DNA of 64,000 nt from Nitrospira sp. (lineage in GTDB: Bacteria > Nitrospirota > Nitrospiria > Nitrospirales > UBA8639), in contig CP058931.1 of NCBI GenBank assembly GCA_024760505.1, positions 2,428,001 through 2,492,000 on the forward strand, read 5' to 3'. Position numbers and translations under genes: made by a program. Numbering within the stretch: position 1 is the first letter of the stretch; every line of letters starts with the position of its first letter. The notes under the pieces were generated by a model that saw only the letters and a list, made by a program, of their open reading frames with translations, had not been told where the DNA came from and made no database searches. Shown here one piece after another: positions 17,334 to 25,887 of this stretch.

Positions 17334-17660
17334 TTACTGGCTGGAAAGATTGTGGATCTGTTGTTCCAGTTCTTCGATACGGTCCAACAATTCCAAAGCC
17401 ACGCTGACTCCCGGCCAGTTAATCCCTAAGTCTCGATGTAACCGGAGCCCGCGGCTTAACCGGTCAATGGCGTCTTCGGGAAACAACACCATCCCCTCCG
17501 GGTCCGGTTCCGGTGGTGGAATAATTTCCCATTGCAAACAGACCTCCAGCATGTCTTCGCCGATCCCTAATCGCGTACAGACTTCTTCACGGCGAATTCT
17601 CCCGAAGGTGATGATTTCCGCGGTAACCTGTTCTAAGGATGGTTCTGAGTCGTCAGTCAT
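17334..17660 (-). CDS. cbpM: Chaperone modulator CbpM (MerR-like)
   Basis: A 108-residue protein of the CbpM/MerR_2-like family, known to bind the J-domain of CbpA and damp its activity. The start is EEVCTRLGIGEDMLEVCLQWEIIPP, a helix-turn-helix-like region, and the C-terminus is a coiled-coil-like helix (LLDRIEELEQQI). Its ATG overlaps the end of cbpA by eight bases on the same strand, the usual CbpA-CbpM order, which supports the call. It is cytoplasmic. Confidence 0.87.
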   Translation of the reverse strand: MTDDSEPSLEQVTAEIITFGRIRREEVCTRLGIGEDMLEVCLQWEIIPPPEPDPEGMVLFPEDAIDRLSRGLRLHRDLGINWPGVSVALELLDRIEELEQQIHNLSSQ

Positions 17661-18612
17661 TGGCGGCCTCCCGAAGAAGAGTTGAACGGGGATCAGGGTG
17701 ATCGAACTTAGCTAATTGCTCATAGAGCTGTTGTTCCTCGGGAGAAGGAGTCTCAGGAGTGACGATGTCCAGAACCACAAATTGATCTCCATGCCCTCCT
17801 GTTCGTTTGGGCAGTCCCTTGCCCTTTAATCGCATTCGTTGTTGGGATTGGCTCCCGGCGGGAACTTTCAAACGGACCGTTCCTGATAACGTGGGCACCG
17901 GAATGTCGGTGCCCAATACGGCCTCCCACGGCCAAAGCGGGAGCGTTACCACAATATCTGAATCTTTGCGTTGAAAGACGGGATGAGGGGCAATTTGTAC
18001 ATGAAAAAATAAATCCCCTGGTGGTCCTCCTCCCCGACCAGGCGCGCCTTTTCCTTTCACCCGAAGACGTTCGCCATCTCGAACTCCGGCCGGAATGCGA
18101 ACTTCGATTGAGCGAGGCGTTCCCCCGGCATCAGAAAGATTTAAGGCCCGGCGCGTGCCGGTGAAGGCTTCCCGGAGTGAGATCGGCAGGTTGGCTTCCA
18201 GGTCGGCTCCCGCCATCGCGAAGCCGCGAAAGCCGGCCCCTTCCCGTTGAGCCCCCTGCCGGAACATGCTCTCAAAAATATCACTGAAATCAGCGCCCCC
18301 CTGGGTAAATCCACCTGGACCTCCCCCCGGATACGCTCCGCCGCCCTGTTGGCGGGCCCGTTCATAGGCCTCGGCTTCCTTCCAGTTCATGCCGTATTGA
18401 TCGTACTTTTTTCTGTTTTCCTCATCCCCAAGGACTTCATAGGCTTCATTCAGCTCTTTGAATTTCTTTTCCATTTCCGTCTTTTTTTCGCCGGGATGTA
18501 AATCCGGATGATATTGGCGTGCCAGTCGACGATAGGCTTTTTTGAGCTCTTTGGCGTCAACGGTTTTTTTGACCCCCAGTATGTCGTAAAGATCGCGTTG
18601 TGCGGATGCCAT
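17653..18612 (-). CDS. cbpA: DnaJ-like co-chaperone CbpA
   Basis: A 319-residue Hsp40 of the CbpA type. The J-domain (about 6-75) has YHPDLHP with the HPD motif at 35-37, needed to stimulate DnaK ATPase. A G/F-rich linker (about 88-130) follows, then two C-terminal substrate-binding beta domains. There is no CxxCxGxG zinc finger, which separates CbpA from DnaJ. It starts after AAGGAT and is coupled to cbpM downstream. It would help DnaK refold proteins, often in stress or stationary phase. Confidence 0.93.
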   Translation of the reverse strand: MASAQRDLYDILGVKKTVDAKELKKAYRRLARQYHPDLHPGEKKTEMEKKFKELNEAYEVLGDEENRKKYDQYGMNWKEAEAYERARQQGGGAYPGGGPGGFTQGGADFSDIFESMFRQGAQREGAGFRGFAMAGADLEANLPISLREAFTGTRRALNLSDAGGTPRSIEVRIPAGVRDGERLRVKGKGAPGRGGGPPGDLFFHVQIAPHPVFQRKDSDIVVTLPLWPWEAVLGTDIPVPTLSGTVRLKVPAGSQSQQRMRLKGKGLPKRTGGHGDQFVVLDIVTPETPSPEEQQLYEQLAKFDHPDPRSTLLREAAND

Positions 18613-18921
18613 AGATAGAAATCCTTGACTAATTTAAGAAAGGGCTAGGCTCATGGAGAACAACAAGGTGTAAAACTAGCGTGTTTCCCTAAAAGAATAC
18701 AAGAGCCCAGGATGAGGCCGTAAACGCCTCTTTGAGAAAATTTCGTAGCGGGGTAGCTATGTGCCGGGGGACTCAGATGATAGTTCGTATCGAAAGACGC
18801 AGGATACGCACGCTCAATAAATTTCATGAATAAATTTGTGGTGGCTCAGTTTTTCGGTTTTGGGGGCACTAAAGGAGTGCCCCCATTTTCCAGGATGATG
18901 TAGAAAACTGCCCCCATAAAA
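18613..18921. terminator. Intergenic region with GC-rich hairpin
   Basis: Between degP and cbpA (both minus strand). At 18862-18884 is a nine-pair stem, GGGGGCACT with loop AAAGG and AGTGCCCCC, followed on the plus strand by ATTTT and preceded by TTT. It may act as a terminator for transcripts leaving degP, though the best T-run is on the other strand. Confidence 0.45.
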
Positions 18922-20457
18922 TTAAGGGGTAACCGAGAAAAATATCGTACTCCGTCCGCGCTGGAGGAGCAGCAAAACTCGATCCTTGGATCCCAGTTTC
19001 CCTGTTAACCGTTGAAAGTCATCCGCGTTGTTGACGGCTTCACGGTTAATTTCAAGAATAATGTCGCCTTCCCGTATGCCGGCCCGGAAAGCGGTACTCT
19101 CAGGATCAACCTTTGTCACTTTCACGCCCTTTTCCCCTAAGGGCATGGATTCCGCGGTGATCCCCGATAAGGCATGATGTCCTCTCAATGCTCCGGTCGA
19201 GGCGAGTGCCCTGACATCTTTAGGCATTTCCGAAAGGGTCACTTGTAATTCACGGGGGCTTCCATCCCGGAGGACATGTAATGTTACGGGGGAATTGGGC
19301 ACACTTTCTGCCACCAACGATCGGAGATGCCGAGTGTCGGCGACGGTCTGCGAATCATATTTTCGAATGATATCTCCGCGTTGGATACCTGCCTTTTTCG
19401 CAGGGCTGTCTTCCATCACTTCGCTGACCAGGGCTCCCTGCGTATCAGGAGTATCAAATTGGGTTTGAAGGTCTGGTGTGAGATCCTGAATCGAAACACC
19501 CAGCCATCCTCGAACCACTTTTCCATGCTGAATAAGACTGGCCTGAATAGACTTGGCCATGTTACTGGGAATGGCAAACCCAATGCCCATATATCCCCCG
19601 GACCGGCTAAAAATGGCCGTATTGATCCCGATCAACTCTCCCTGAAGATTCACTAAGGCCCCACCCGAGTTGCCGGGATTAATCGCCGCATCGGTCTGAA
19701 TGAAGTCTTCATAATCGACAATCCCCACATTGGCCCGACCTACCGCACTGACAATCCCCATGGTGACGGTTTGGCTCAGCCCAAATGGATTGCCAACGGC
19801 CATCACAATTTCTCCGACCTGTAATTGCTGGGAATCCCCCCATGACAAAACAGGCAGATCCTTGGCATCTATTTTGAGTAGAGCCAGGTCCGTTTTGGGA
19901 TCAGTCCCTATGACCTTGGCTGTAAAGGTTCGCTTATCGGATAACAGCACTTGAATGGCATCACTATTTTCAATCACATGATTATTCGTAATGATATACC
20001 CATCGTCACTCACAATGACTCCCGAACCTCCTCCTTCTTGTCGAGGGGAGGGGGGCGGTTCGAACCGCCGCTCAAACTCATCCCCAAAAAAACGACGAAA
20101 GAAGGGATCATCAAAAAATGGTGATCGCAAGGGTTCCGGGGTTTTGGCGGTGGCGGTTGTGGAAATATTGACTACAGCGGGACGTGCCAATTTAGCCACC
20201 TGAATAAGGTTGGTGCTCTGACCCTGGGCGTCTTGTTGCCCAAATGAAGGTGCACCAGACACCAAGGGTTGTGATGAGGAATCCGAAAGAGGCGTACCAC
20301 TAACTTTCAATTGTGGTGAGAGGCCTGGCAGGAGACTCGAGTCAGCAGCGATTCCCAGGCCCAAACATATACCAGCGATTAGCAGGCCTATACCAATGAA
20401 GGTGAAGGTGGCCACGCGCCTTCCATTCCATCTTTGACTCAGTTGGGATTGACCCAT
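18922..20457 (-). CDS. degP: DegP/HtrA (Do family) serine endopeptidase
   Basis: A 511-residue periplasmic protease-chaperone. An N-terminal hydrophobic segment (15-38) acts as a signal anchor. The trypsin-like domain has the triad His160 (TNNHV), Asp190 (TDLALL) and Ser264 (GNSGGA). Two PDZ domains follow, about 310-400 (with GWLGVSIQ) and 420-505. The arrangement is complete. Start follows GGAGGT. It degrades or refolds misfolded envelope proteins. It sits upstream of cbpA-cbpM on the same strand, with a 300-base gap, so probably not in one operon but in the same stress-related neighbourhood. Confidence 0.95.
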   Translation of the reverse strand: MGQSQLSQRWNGRRVATFTFIGIGLLIAGICLGLGIAADSSLLPGLSPQLKVSGTPLSDSSSQPLVSGAPSFGQQDAQGQSTNLIQVAKLARPAVVNISTTATAKTPEPLRSPFFDDPFFRRFFGDEFERRFEPPPSPRQEGGGSGVIVSDDGYIITNNHVIENSDAIQVLLSDKRTFTAKVIGTDPKTDLALLKIDAKDLPVLSWGDSQQLQVGEIVMAVGNPFGLSQTVTMGIVSAVGRANVGIVDYEDFIQTDAAINPGNSGGALVNLQGELIGINTAIFSRSGGYMGIGFAIPSNMAKSIQASLIQHGKVVRGWLGVSIQDLTPDLQTQFDTPDTQGALVSEVMEDSPAKKAGIQRGDIIRKYDSQTVADTRHLRSLVAESVPNSPVTLHVLRDGSPRELQVTLSEMPKDVRALASTGALRGHHALSGITAESMPLGEKGVKVTKVDPESTAFRAGIREGDIILEINREAVNNADDFQRLTGKLGSKDRVLLLLQRGRSTIFFSVTP

Positions 20458-21188
20458 CGTTGGACCTCCGAAAGTATATTCGAGTATGTGAAAAGAACTT
20501 TTATTTGAGCGGGTTGTGTCCCATCAAGAACACCCAAGCCTCAAAACTCTGGAATTTTCAAAAGTTTGGGCCTGCTTCTTGGATGGTTCATTCAAAAAAG
20601 CCAATGAACCATTTCAAAATCAGCGCATCTATCAAGATGACCCCGCTAATGCAACCGATAATAAGCAACTCAAACATCTGACTCCTCCCGTCATACTCTG
20701 ATGAAACTTGCCAGTGAATGTTATCCGCGACACCGCGATGTTGAACCTGAGAAACGTTCGTCTATGTCTATCAAATAAGACCAAAAGTTTTTGGGGTCAA
20801 GAGGTCCGCCTCATGGATGGCTGTTCTTGGAAACTTTTGTGAAATATACGGGCTCCCACTGGAAGTAAATTAGCGGCTCGTTCGGAAACCCACCCAGTAG
20901 TTCTCTGAATTGGATGGATTACTGAAAACATATCAAGTGAAAGTGACCACCATAGTGTGTCTTTGACCACATTGACTTTGACATTTTCGAAATTAATTAA
21001 AATTTTGCTAGGCGGTTTACAGTTCCAACTGCAACGGGTGATTACGGATGCAGGTGAGTCAACACCTCCAGGACCTCGCCCGATCAAGACATTTTTTCAG
21101 GCGCGGGTTCAACCGATGGGGGATGGCAGGCGGTTGGAGTTGGTTCTGACAGGAGAGAGAGTCTTCCGAATGATGGCCTATAACTATA
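20458..21188. other. Intergenic region between degP and IS5-family element
   Basis: About 730 bases, presumably with the degP promoter near its start. The only supported gene is the short one at 20588-20677. The rest (20700-21188) shows only small frames without sites; it may be the remnant of a gene or regulatory DNA into which the insertion sequence jumped. Confidence 0.35.
20588..20677 (-). CDS. 29-residue membrane mini-protein
   Basis: A short frame for 29 residues beginning MFELLIIGCISG, with one hydrophobic span over nearly its whole length and ending GFFE. A strong GGAGGAG site lies four bases upstream of its ATG. Similar one-span mini-proteins occur elsewhere in this window (26926, 30322), each with a strong site. 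Likely sits in the inner membrane. The role is unknown; it could regulate or stabilise a partner. Size alone keeps confidence moderate. Confidence 0.45.
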   Translation of the reverse strand: MFELLIIGCISGVILIDALILKWFIGFFE

Positions 21189-22444
21189 GGGCATCTCTAA
21201 AAACTCCTGACAAATGGATTCGATTATGGGATGCTGCGTGTCCAAGGAGGATCTGGTTATGTCGACACCGAGCCAACTTGGATTTTTTGATCTCACGACC
21301 CGCTATGAGGCCCTCAGTCAGAAGGGCGATCCCTTAGAGCAACTCGCGCAAGTGGTACCCTGGGAAGCCTTTCGGCCGGCCTTGGCCAAAGTCCTTCGCC
21401 GCTCCAAGCGAACACAAGGCGGTCGGCCTCCCTTCGATGCCATTTGCATGTTCAAAGTCTTAGTGCTGCAAGCCCTCTATAACTTATCCGATGACCAAAC
21501 GGAATATCAGATCCGAGATCGCCTGTCGTTTATGCGATTCCTCGGCCTCGATCTGGCCCAACGCATCCCCGATGCGAAGACGATCTGGCTATTTCGGGAA
21601 ACCTTGGCACAAGCGGGCGTGGTCGAAGCCCTGTTCAAGCAATTTGACGCGTATCTGGCCGATCAGGGACTCCAACCGCGAGGGGGCCAACTGATCGATG
21701 CGTCACTGGTCCCGGTCCCGAAGCAACGGAATACACGAGAAGAAAACGCGGCGATTAAAGCGGGCCAGAGTCCCACCGAGTGGGAGGCGGACCCAGCCAA
21801 ACGCCGGCAGAAAGATCTCGACGCCCGTTGGACGGTCAAGCATGGGGACCATCACTATGGCTATAAGAATCATGTGAATGTCGACAAGCAACACAAGCTG
21901 ATTCGGCGCTATACCGTGACGAATGTCGCGGTGCATGACAGCCAGGCGCTGGAAACCGTGTTACAACCGGAGTCTGCCGGACGAGGTGTATGGGCGGATT
22001 CAGCGTATCGCTCCCAGGAGACGGAAGCGTTACTCAAGCGGCAGCACCTCTGTTCTCACATTCAAGAAAAAGGCTATCGGGACAAGCCCCTGACGTCGCA
22101 GCAAAAAGCGCGGAATCGGCGTCGAGCGCGGACGCGCGTTCGCGTCGAGCATGTCTTCGGCCACCAAGTGACGGCGATGGGCGGCAAGCTCATTCGAACG
22201 ATTGGGGTAGTCCGGGCTCGAGCCAAGATCGGGCTCAAAAATCTGGTCTATAACTTTCAACGGGTGCTGTTCCTCACGGCCACGAGTCGGCATCAGATGG
22301 CCTAACAAAGGGAGAAGAGAAGGCCTTGAGCGTCAAGCAGACAACCAGTCACTCCCACGCACACGGCGTTCAGGGCGTTTTGCCCCTCTCACAAGCAGGG
22401 CCAGGAAGGGACGACCCAAAAATTGGAAGTTTTTAGAGGTGCCA
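21189..22444 (+). mobile_element. IS5-family insertion sequence, apparently complete
   Basis: About 1256 bp. The left end reads GGCATCTCTAAAAACTCC (from 21190) and the right end, read inward, GGCACCTCTAAAAACTTCC (ending 22443), giving 18-bp terminal inverted repeats with two mismatches. If one more base is taken at each end, both flanks show TATA (21185-21188 and 22445-22448) as a 4-bp target duplication, the length used by IS5. The transposase frame fills the centre and is intact, so the element may still move. Confidence 0.85.
21259..22305 (+). CDS. IS5-family transposase
   Basis: A 348-residue DDE transposase of the IS5 family. The N-terminal InsH/DUF772 domain (GGRPPFDAICMFKVLVLQAL) precedes the catalytic core. 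The triad is likely the Asp in LIDASLV, the Asp in WADSAYRS and the Glu in RVRVEHVFG near the C-terminus. The ATG at 21259 lies eight bases after AAGGAGG; the longer open frame from 21214 would include the end of the inverted repeat region and is not used. No stop or frameshift is seen. Confidence 0.93.
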   Translation: MSTPSQLGFFDLTTRYEALSQKGDPLEQLAQVVPWEAFRPALAKVLRRSKRTQGGRPPFDAICMFKVLVLQALYNLSDDQTEYQIRDRLSFMRFLGLDLAQRIPDAKTIWLFRETLAQAGVVEALFKQFDAYLADQGLQPRGGQLIDASLVPVPKQRNTREENAAIKAGQSPTEWEADPAKRRQKDLDARWTVKHGDHHYGYKNHVNVDKQHKLIRRYTVTNVAVHDSQALETVLQPESAGRGVWADSAYRSQETEALLKRQHLCSHIQEKGYRDKPLTSQQKARNRRRARTRVRVEHVFGHQVTAMGGKLIRTIGVVRARAKIGLKNLVYNFQRVLFLTATSRHQMA

Positions 22445-22541
22445 TATATTTACATGAAATGATTTTTCTCAGATGAAGCTCTTCGGCAAGCCGAGGGGGA
22501 ATGTCCTGCGCGCCCTTTATGAAGGAGAGGAGGGATGGAAC

Positions 22542-22925
22542 ATGAATGGTAGCGTGGATCGAGCGTATGGGCCGTATGCCCATCACTACCAGCAGTTTTT
22601 TGAACACTGTTCAGGGAAGAAGGGGTATAACTTTGGCGAAGCGCCAAGGATCAATATGCCGTCACCCCTTGTCCGGTTTCCCCGGCTCAAATGGTGGTCC
22701 TGGGATCGCCCCAAACGACTAAGAAAGATTCGACTTGTACGGAATCAATCTCTAATGGAAATCCTGCGGTTGGGAGATTTCGCAAAAACATTCCCCCATG
22801 GAAAATTTTCAGGAGTTCAACGTACGGAGAAACGAATAGCCCAACTTGCGGATAAATATGCGAGAGCACGGTGTGACGATTCAAGAGATTCCGCATATCA
22901 CTACAACAATCCAAGGGCGGCATAA
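22542..22925 (+). CDS. Hypothetical protein downstream of IS
   Basis: A frame for 127 residues beginning MNGSVDRAYGPYAHHYQQFF. A strong AAGGAGAGGAGGG site lies upstream of ATG 22542. The N-terminal half is aromatic and basic; the C-terminal half from about residue 80 reads like a chance frame, so a frameshift may hide in it. I know no family for it. The IS right end is only 98 bases upstream, so the promoter may have been altered. Confidence 0.35.
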   Translation: MNGSVDRAYGPYAHHYQQFFEHCSGKKGYNFGEAPRINMPSPLVRFPRLKWWSWDRPKRLRKIRLVRNQSLMEILRLGDFAKTFPHGKFSGVQRTEKRIAQLADKYARARCDDSRDSAYHYNNPRAA

Positions 22926-23219
22926 CAGGAACTCGGCACCATTTCAATTTCATGGCAGCGTCACAGATTCTTGAAATGACGTCCGTAAAAGCCATGTCCA
23001 CCGTTTAGAAGCTCCGGTATGCTGGATAGTCATTGGATCTTGACAAAAAAATGATCATGCTTAATTTTATTTTTGTGAGGGAAACGCTGATTTGAATAAT
23101 TCGCAAATCTACCATTCAACCATTCAAGAGGGTTGACGTCGTGCAAAAAGAGGAAATGTGTCAATTCCAAGAAAAGGCTTGTCCAATAATATGGAGAAAC
23201 CACTCAGAAAGGAGGCGAC
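22926..23219. other. Intergenic region upstream of yfdX-like gene
   Basis: About 290 bases, AT-rich, with no gene. It probably carries the promoter of the YfdX-like gene, whose AAGGAGG site lies at 23210-23216. Confidence 0.35.
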
Positions 23220-24224
23220 ATGAATCTTCATCATCCTATCAAAAGTCTAATAATAGGAGCTCTCGTGCTGGGATTAAGTCTGGGGCAACACCTATGGGCG
23301 AATGAACCGACCAAAAAACAGATTACCAACGGATCGACGAAGCATGAAGAGGTAGCCTCCTCTGTTCAATCAGAGGTGGAATCGACAGAAAAAGAAGAAG
23401 TCGTAAAAAAACGCAAAGCTTTGGTGAAAGAAGCCCTCAATGCGCTTTCAGGAACCAAGAAAGCGCTGAAGGCTTTGGAAGATGGCAACACCAAAGATGC
23501 TCTGGCCGCATTGGCCGAAGTGACCGGGCAGTTGGAAATCATCATTTCCCGGGATCCCCATCTGGCGTTTGTTCCCGTCGATGTCGAAGTGACTTCGACT
23601 GACATCTATGCCGATCTTGACAGTATTAAAAAAGCAAAAGACCAAGTGGAAGATTTCCTCGGGAACGGGGAAGTGCAGCAAGCCAGAGTTCTCCTTTCAG
23701 GGCTTGCGAGTGAACTCGTTGTCAGCACAATCAGTCTCCCTCTCGCCACGTACCCTGATGCGGTTAAAGCAGTGGTGCCCTTGATCGATCAAGGGAAAAT
23801 AGAGAAGGCGAAAGCGGCTCTTCAATCCATATTGCAAACCTTAGTTGTGACCAATGAGCGCGTCGTTCCACTGCCCATCCTTCGGGCTGAAGCGTTTATC
23901 AAAAAGGCCGACGATTTAGCCAAACAAATAGAGACCCCAGCGTTGAAAAACCCGACAAAGCGTGATGAAAAGGATGAGGCAAAAATATTGGAAAATGAAA
24001 AATTTCAAAAAGAACAAATTCTGGAGCAGCTTCAGAACGCTCGACGCCAGTTAAAAATGGCTGAGGCATTAGGATACGGGTTAAAAGAGGATCGGTACAA
24101 GGAATTCCACGAGTCGATTGAGGCGATTGAGGAAAAGGTGCATGGTGAAGAAAGCCCGCAAGGGGTATTTGCTTCCTTGAAGCGGTCATTGTCTCAGTTT
24201 GAGCAGTTTCTTTTCGAAGAATAA
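23220..24224 (+). CDS. YfdX family protein
   Basis: A 334-residue exported protein with a signal peptide (MNLHHPIKSLIIGALVLGLS... ending about QHLWA). The centre matches YfdX (PF10938): KEALNALSGTKKALKALEDG, DPHLAFVPVDV and SLPLATYPDAVKAVVPLIDQGK, with alternating amphipathic helices. E. coli YfdX is under EvgA control and is linked to acid resistance as a periplasmic helical protein. The C-terminal extension (about 225-334) is rich in K and E and probably coiled-coil. Start follows AAGGAGG. Confidence 0.85.
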   Translation: MNLHHPIKSLIIGALVLGLSLGQHLWANEPTKKQITNGSTKHEEVASSVQSEVESTEKEEVVKKRKALVKEALNALSGTKKALKALEDGNTKDALAALAEVTGQLEIIISRDPHLAFVPVDVEVTSTDIYADLDSIKKAKDQVEDFLGNGEVQQARVLLSGLASELVVSTISLPLATYPDAVKAVVPLIDQGKIEKAKAALQSILQTLVVTNERVVPLPILRAEAFIKKADDLAKQIETPALKNPTKRDEKDEAKILENEKFQKEQILEQLQNARRQLKMAEALGYGLKEDRYKEFHESIEAIEEKVHGEESPQGVFASLKRSLSQFEQFLFEE

Positions 24225-24291
24225 TTGTATGCTCGCGGCACAGATTGTCACAGCGTTATGACGATAGCAGATTTGAAAGGGGAAATGAGAA

Positions 24292-24378
24292 ATGCGAACC
24301 GCAAGAGAAAGATACGCATGGATGTGTTTAATGATACTGGGATTCCTCGCTCTAACGGGCTTCGGGACCTATTACTAA
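24292..24378 (+). pseudogene. Signal-peptide ORF out of frame with the BON gene
   Basis: ATG at 24292 behind AAGGGGAAATGAG opens a frame for MRTARERYAWMCLMILGF and continues to GTYY before TAA at 24376. This is a typical signal peptide without a mature protein. The BON domains start right after it in the +1-shifted frame, where the sequence ITKISDEQLSSAIKERF is already BON-like before any start codon. The simplest reading is a single-base indel near 24366-24375 that split one exported BON protein. Confidence 0.65.
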
Positions 24379-24424
24379 AATTTCTGATGAGCAACTATCC
24401 TCGGCCATAAAAGAGCGTTTTAGA

Positions 24425-25045
24425 TTGGATGGCCGGATCAATGCGGATCAAATTGTCATCGAGGTAAAAAGTGGCCACGTCACGCTGAGTGGGGTAGTGG
24501 ATACCCTGACAGAAAAAAGCCTTGCTGAAGGCCTGGTTGCTGGGAGTATCATCGGAGTGAAATCGGTCGCGAATAATATCACTGTTCGACCGGCCGAGAG
24601 CCAAGATGATGCGATCAAACAGCAAATAAACGAGTATTTGAAAAACACGCCAGCCCTTCAGGGGAAATCGATTGACGTGAGTGTAAGCGATGGCATCGTT
24701 AAGCTTGAAGGATTAGTGGAAACCGTGTTGCAGCGGCTGGCGGCGGAAAAGGCAGCTGAATTGGCCAAAGGCGTAAAGGGCATAGTCAGCCTTGTGAGGA
24801 TTAACCCTTCACGTCCCGATAGGGAAATTGAAAAAGAAGTCGCTTTATATTTATTGTGGTCGCCTATCGTGAATATCGATGGTGTGGATTTTTCCGTCAA
24901 TGACGGTGTTGTGAAGTTGGAAGGAGCTGTCGAGCATAGCGCGCATATTTTGACATTGGAACAGGACATTGGAAATATAATGGGGGTTGTGAAAGTTGAT
25001 GTGTCAAAAATGACAGTGAAAAGCAGGAAATCTCGTGCTGCTTGA
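24425..25045 (+). CDS. Triple BON-domain protein (5' end frameshifted)
   Basis: About 206 residues after the TTG at 24425, but BON-like sequence in the same frame goes back to about 24370. Three BON repeats can be seen, each with a D..V......G.V.L.G.V pattern: SGHVTLSGVVDT, DGIVKLEGLVET and DGVVKLEGAVEH. BON domains bind phospholipid membranes and help envelope stability (OsmY, Kbp-like). No ATG with a site exists in this frame; the natural signal peptide lies at 24292 one base out of register. It lies directly after the yfdX-like gene and could share its transcript. Confidence 0.75.
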   Translation: MDGRINADQIVIEVKSGHVTLSGVVDTLTEKSLAEGLVAGSIIGVKSVANNITVRPAESQDDAIKQQINEYLKNTPALQGKSIDVSVSDGIVKLEGLVETVLQRLAAEKAAELAKGVKGIVSLVRINPSRPDREIEKEVALYLLWSPIVNIDGVDFSVNDGVVKLEGAVEHSAHILTLEQDIGNIMGVVKVDVSKMTVKSRKSRAA

Positions 25046-25156
25046 GGAGGATGGATAACTTGGGTCCAGGCGGTGGAGTGTGCAAGTTGTAGAAATTTTA
25101 ATGTGTTCGTTTAGACAGTGTCAGGCCAACAGAAGCTACCAAGGGGGTCTCATGAA

Positions 25157-25603
25157 ATGAACAAGGTTGTGATACAGCTCCAATGCCAAAGGAAACGTAA
25201 AGATTGGGAATGGCCAAATTCCCTACCTCATGCGACAATTCTTCTGGCCACACCATTGATCTATGCGATGATCATCCCTCTATTGGTTTTTGATTTCTGT
25301 GTGGAATTGTATCAGCGGGTGGTTTTCCCTTTACTCGGACTCCCGCTCCTATCGCGTCGAGAGTATATCCGGCTTGACCGGCATCGTCTTCCCTATCTGA
25401 ATCCGTTTCAAAAAGCCGGTTGTCTGTATTGCGGGTATGCCAATGGATTACTCCACTATGCCTCTCGAATTGCAGCCGAAACAGAAAAAGTGTTCTGTCC
25501 CATTCAACACCGGACCGGCGGGAAATTTCATCCACCGGCTCATCACATTGATTTTGCTCCGTATGGAGATGCCAAGGAATTCCAAAGAAAAATGGATATC
25601 TAA
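25157..25603 (+). CDS. Conserved hypothetical membrane-associated protein with CxYC motif
   Basis: A 148-residue protein. Residues about 26-70 form one long or two short hydrophobic segments (ATILLATPLIYAMIIPLLVF). After it come CLYCGYANGLLHYASRIAAETE and FCPIQHR, with three cysteines that might bind metal or haem; the CxYCGYANG string is one I have seen in uncharacterised proteobacterial proteins. ATG 25157 was chosen over 25118 because the earlier one needs a non-ATG codon; the site AAGGGGG lies 10 bases upstream. Function unknown. Confidence 0.75.
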   Translation: MNKVVIQLQCQRKRKDWEWPNSLPHATILLATPLIYAMIIPLLVFDFCVELYQRVVFPLLGLPLLSRREYIRLDRHRLPYLNPFQKAGCLYCGYANGLLHYASRIAAETEKVFCPIQHRTGGKFHPPAHHIDFAPYGDAKEFQRKMDI

Positions 25604-25887
25604 CCTACATGCAATACTTGAATTCTAATTCAATGTGATTGACGGAGTCCGTTCGGGGAAACACCTTCGTCAAATTGCCGTTTGCTTTTCCTCCGGCTTC
25701 TTTGTACTTTCTATGATCTCTTATGAGAATTTTGAGGAAATATTAGAACCAACGCGAATTGGTTTCGGAAATTCGGGGGATTTATGCCGCTAACCACCAG
25801 TCAGACGAGTCTACGCAGGAGGATACGGATTAACTTTGGATAAGGGGCGTGAAATTGCCTGAACAATTTTTTAGTGATCGCTAACCG

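Noticed and set aside
24376..24378. Programmed frameshift in the BON gene
   Set aside because: No slippery heptamer or downstream structure is evident, and a +1 shift before the TAA would be needed; a simple indel is more likely.
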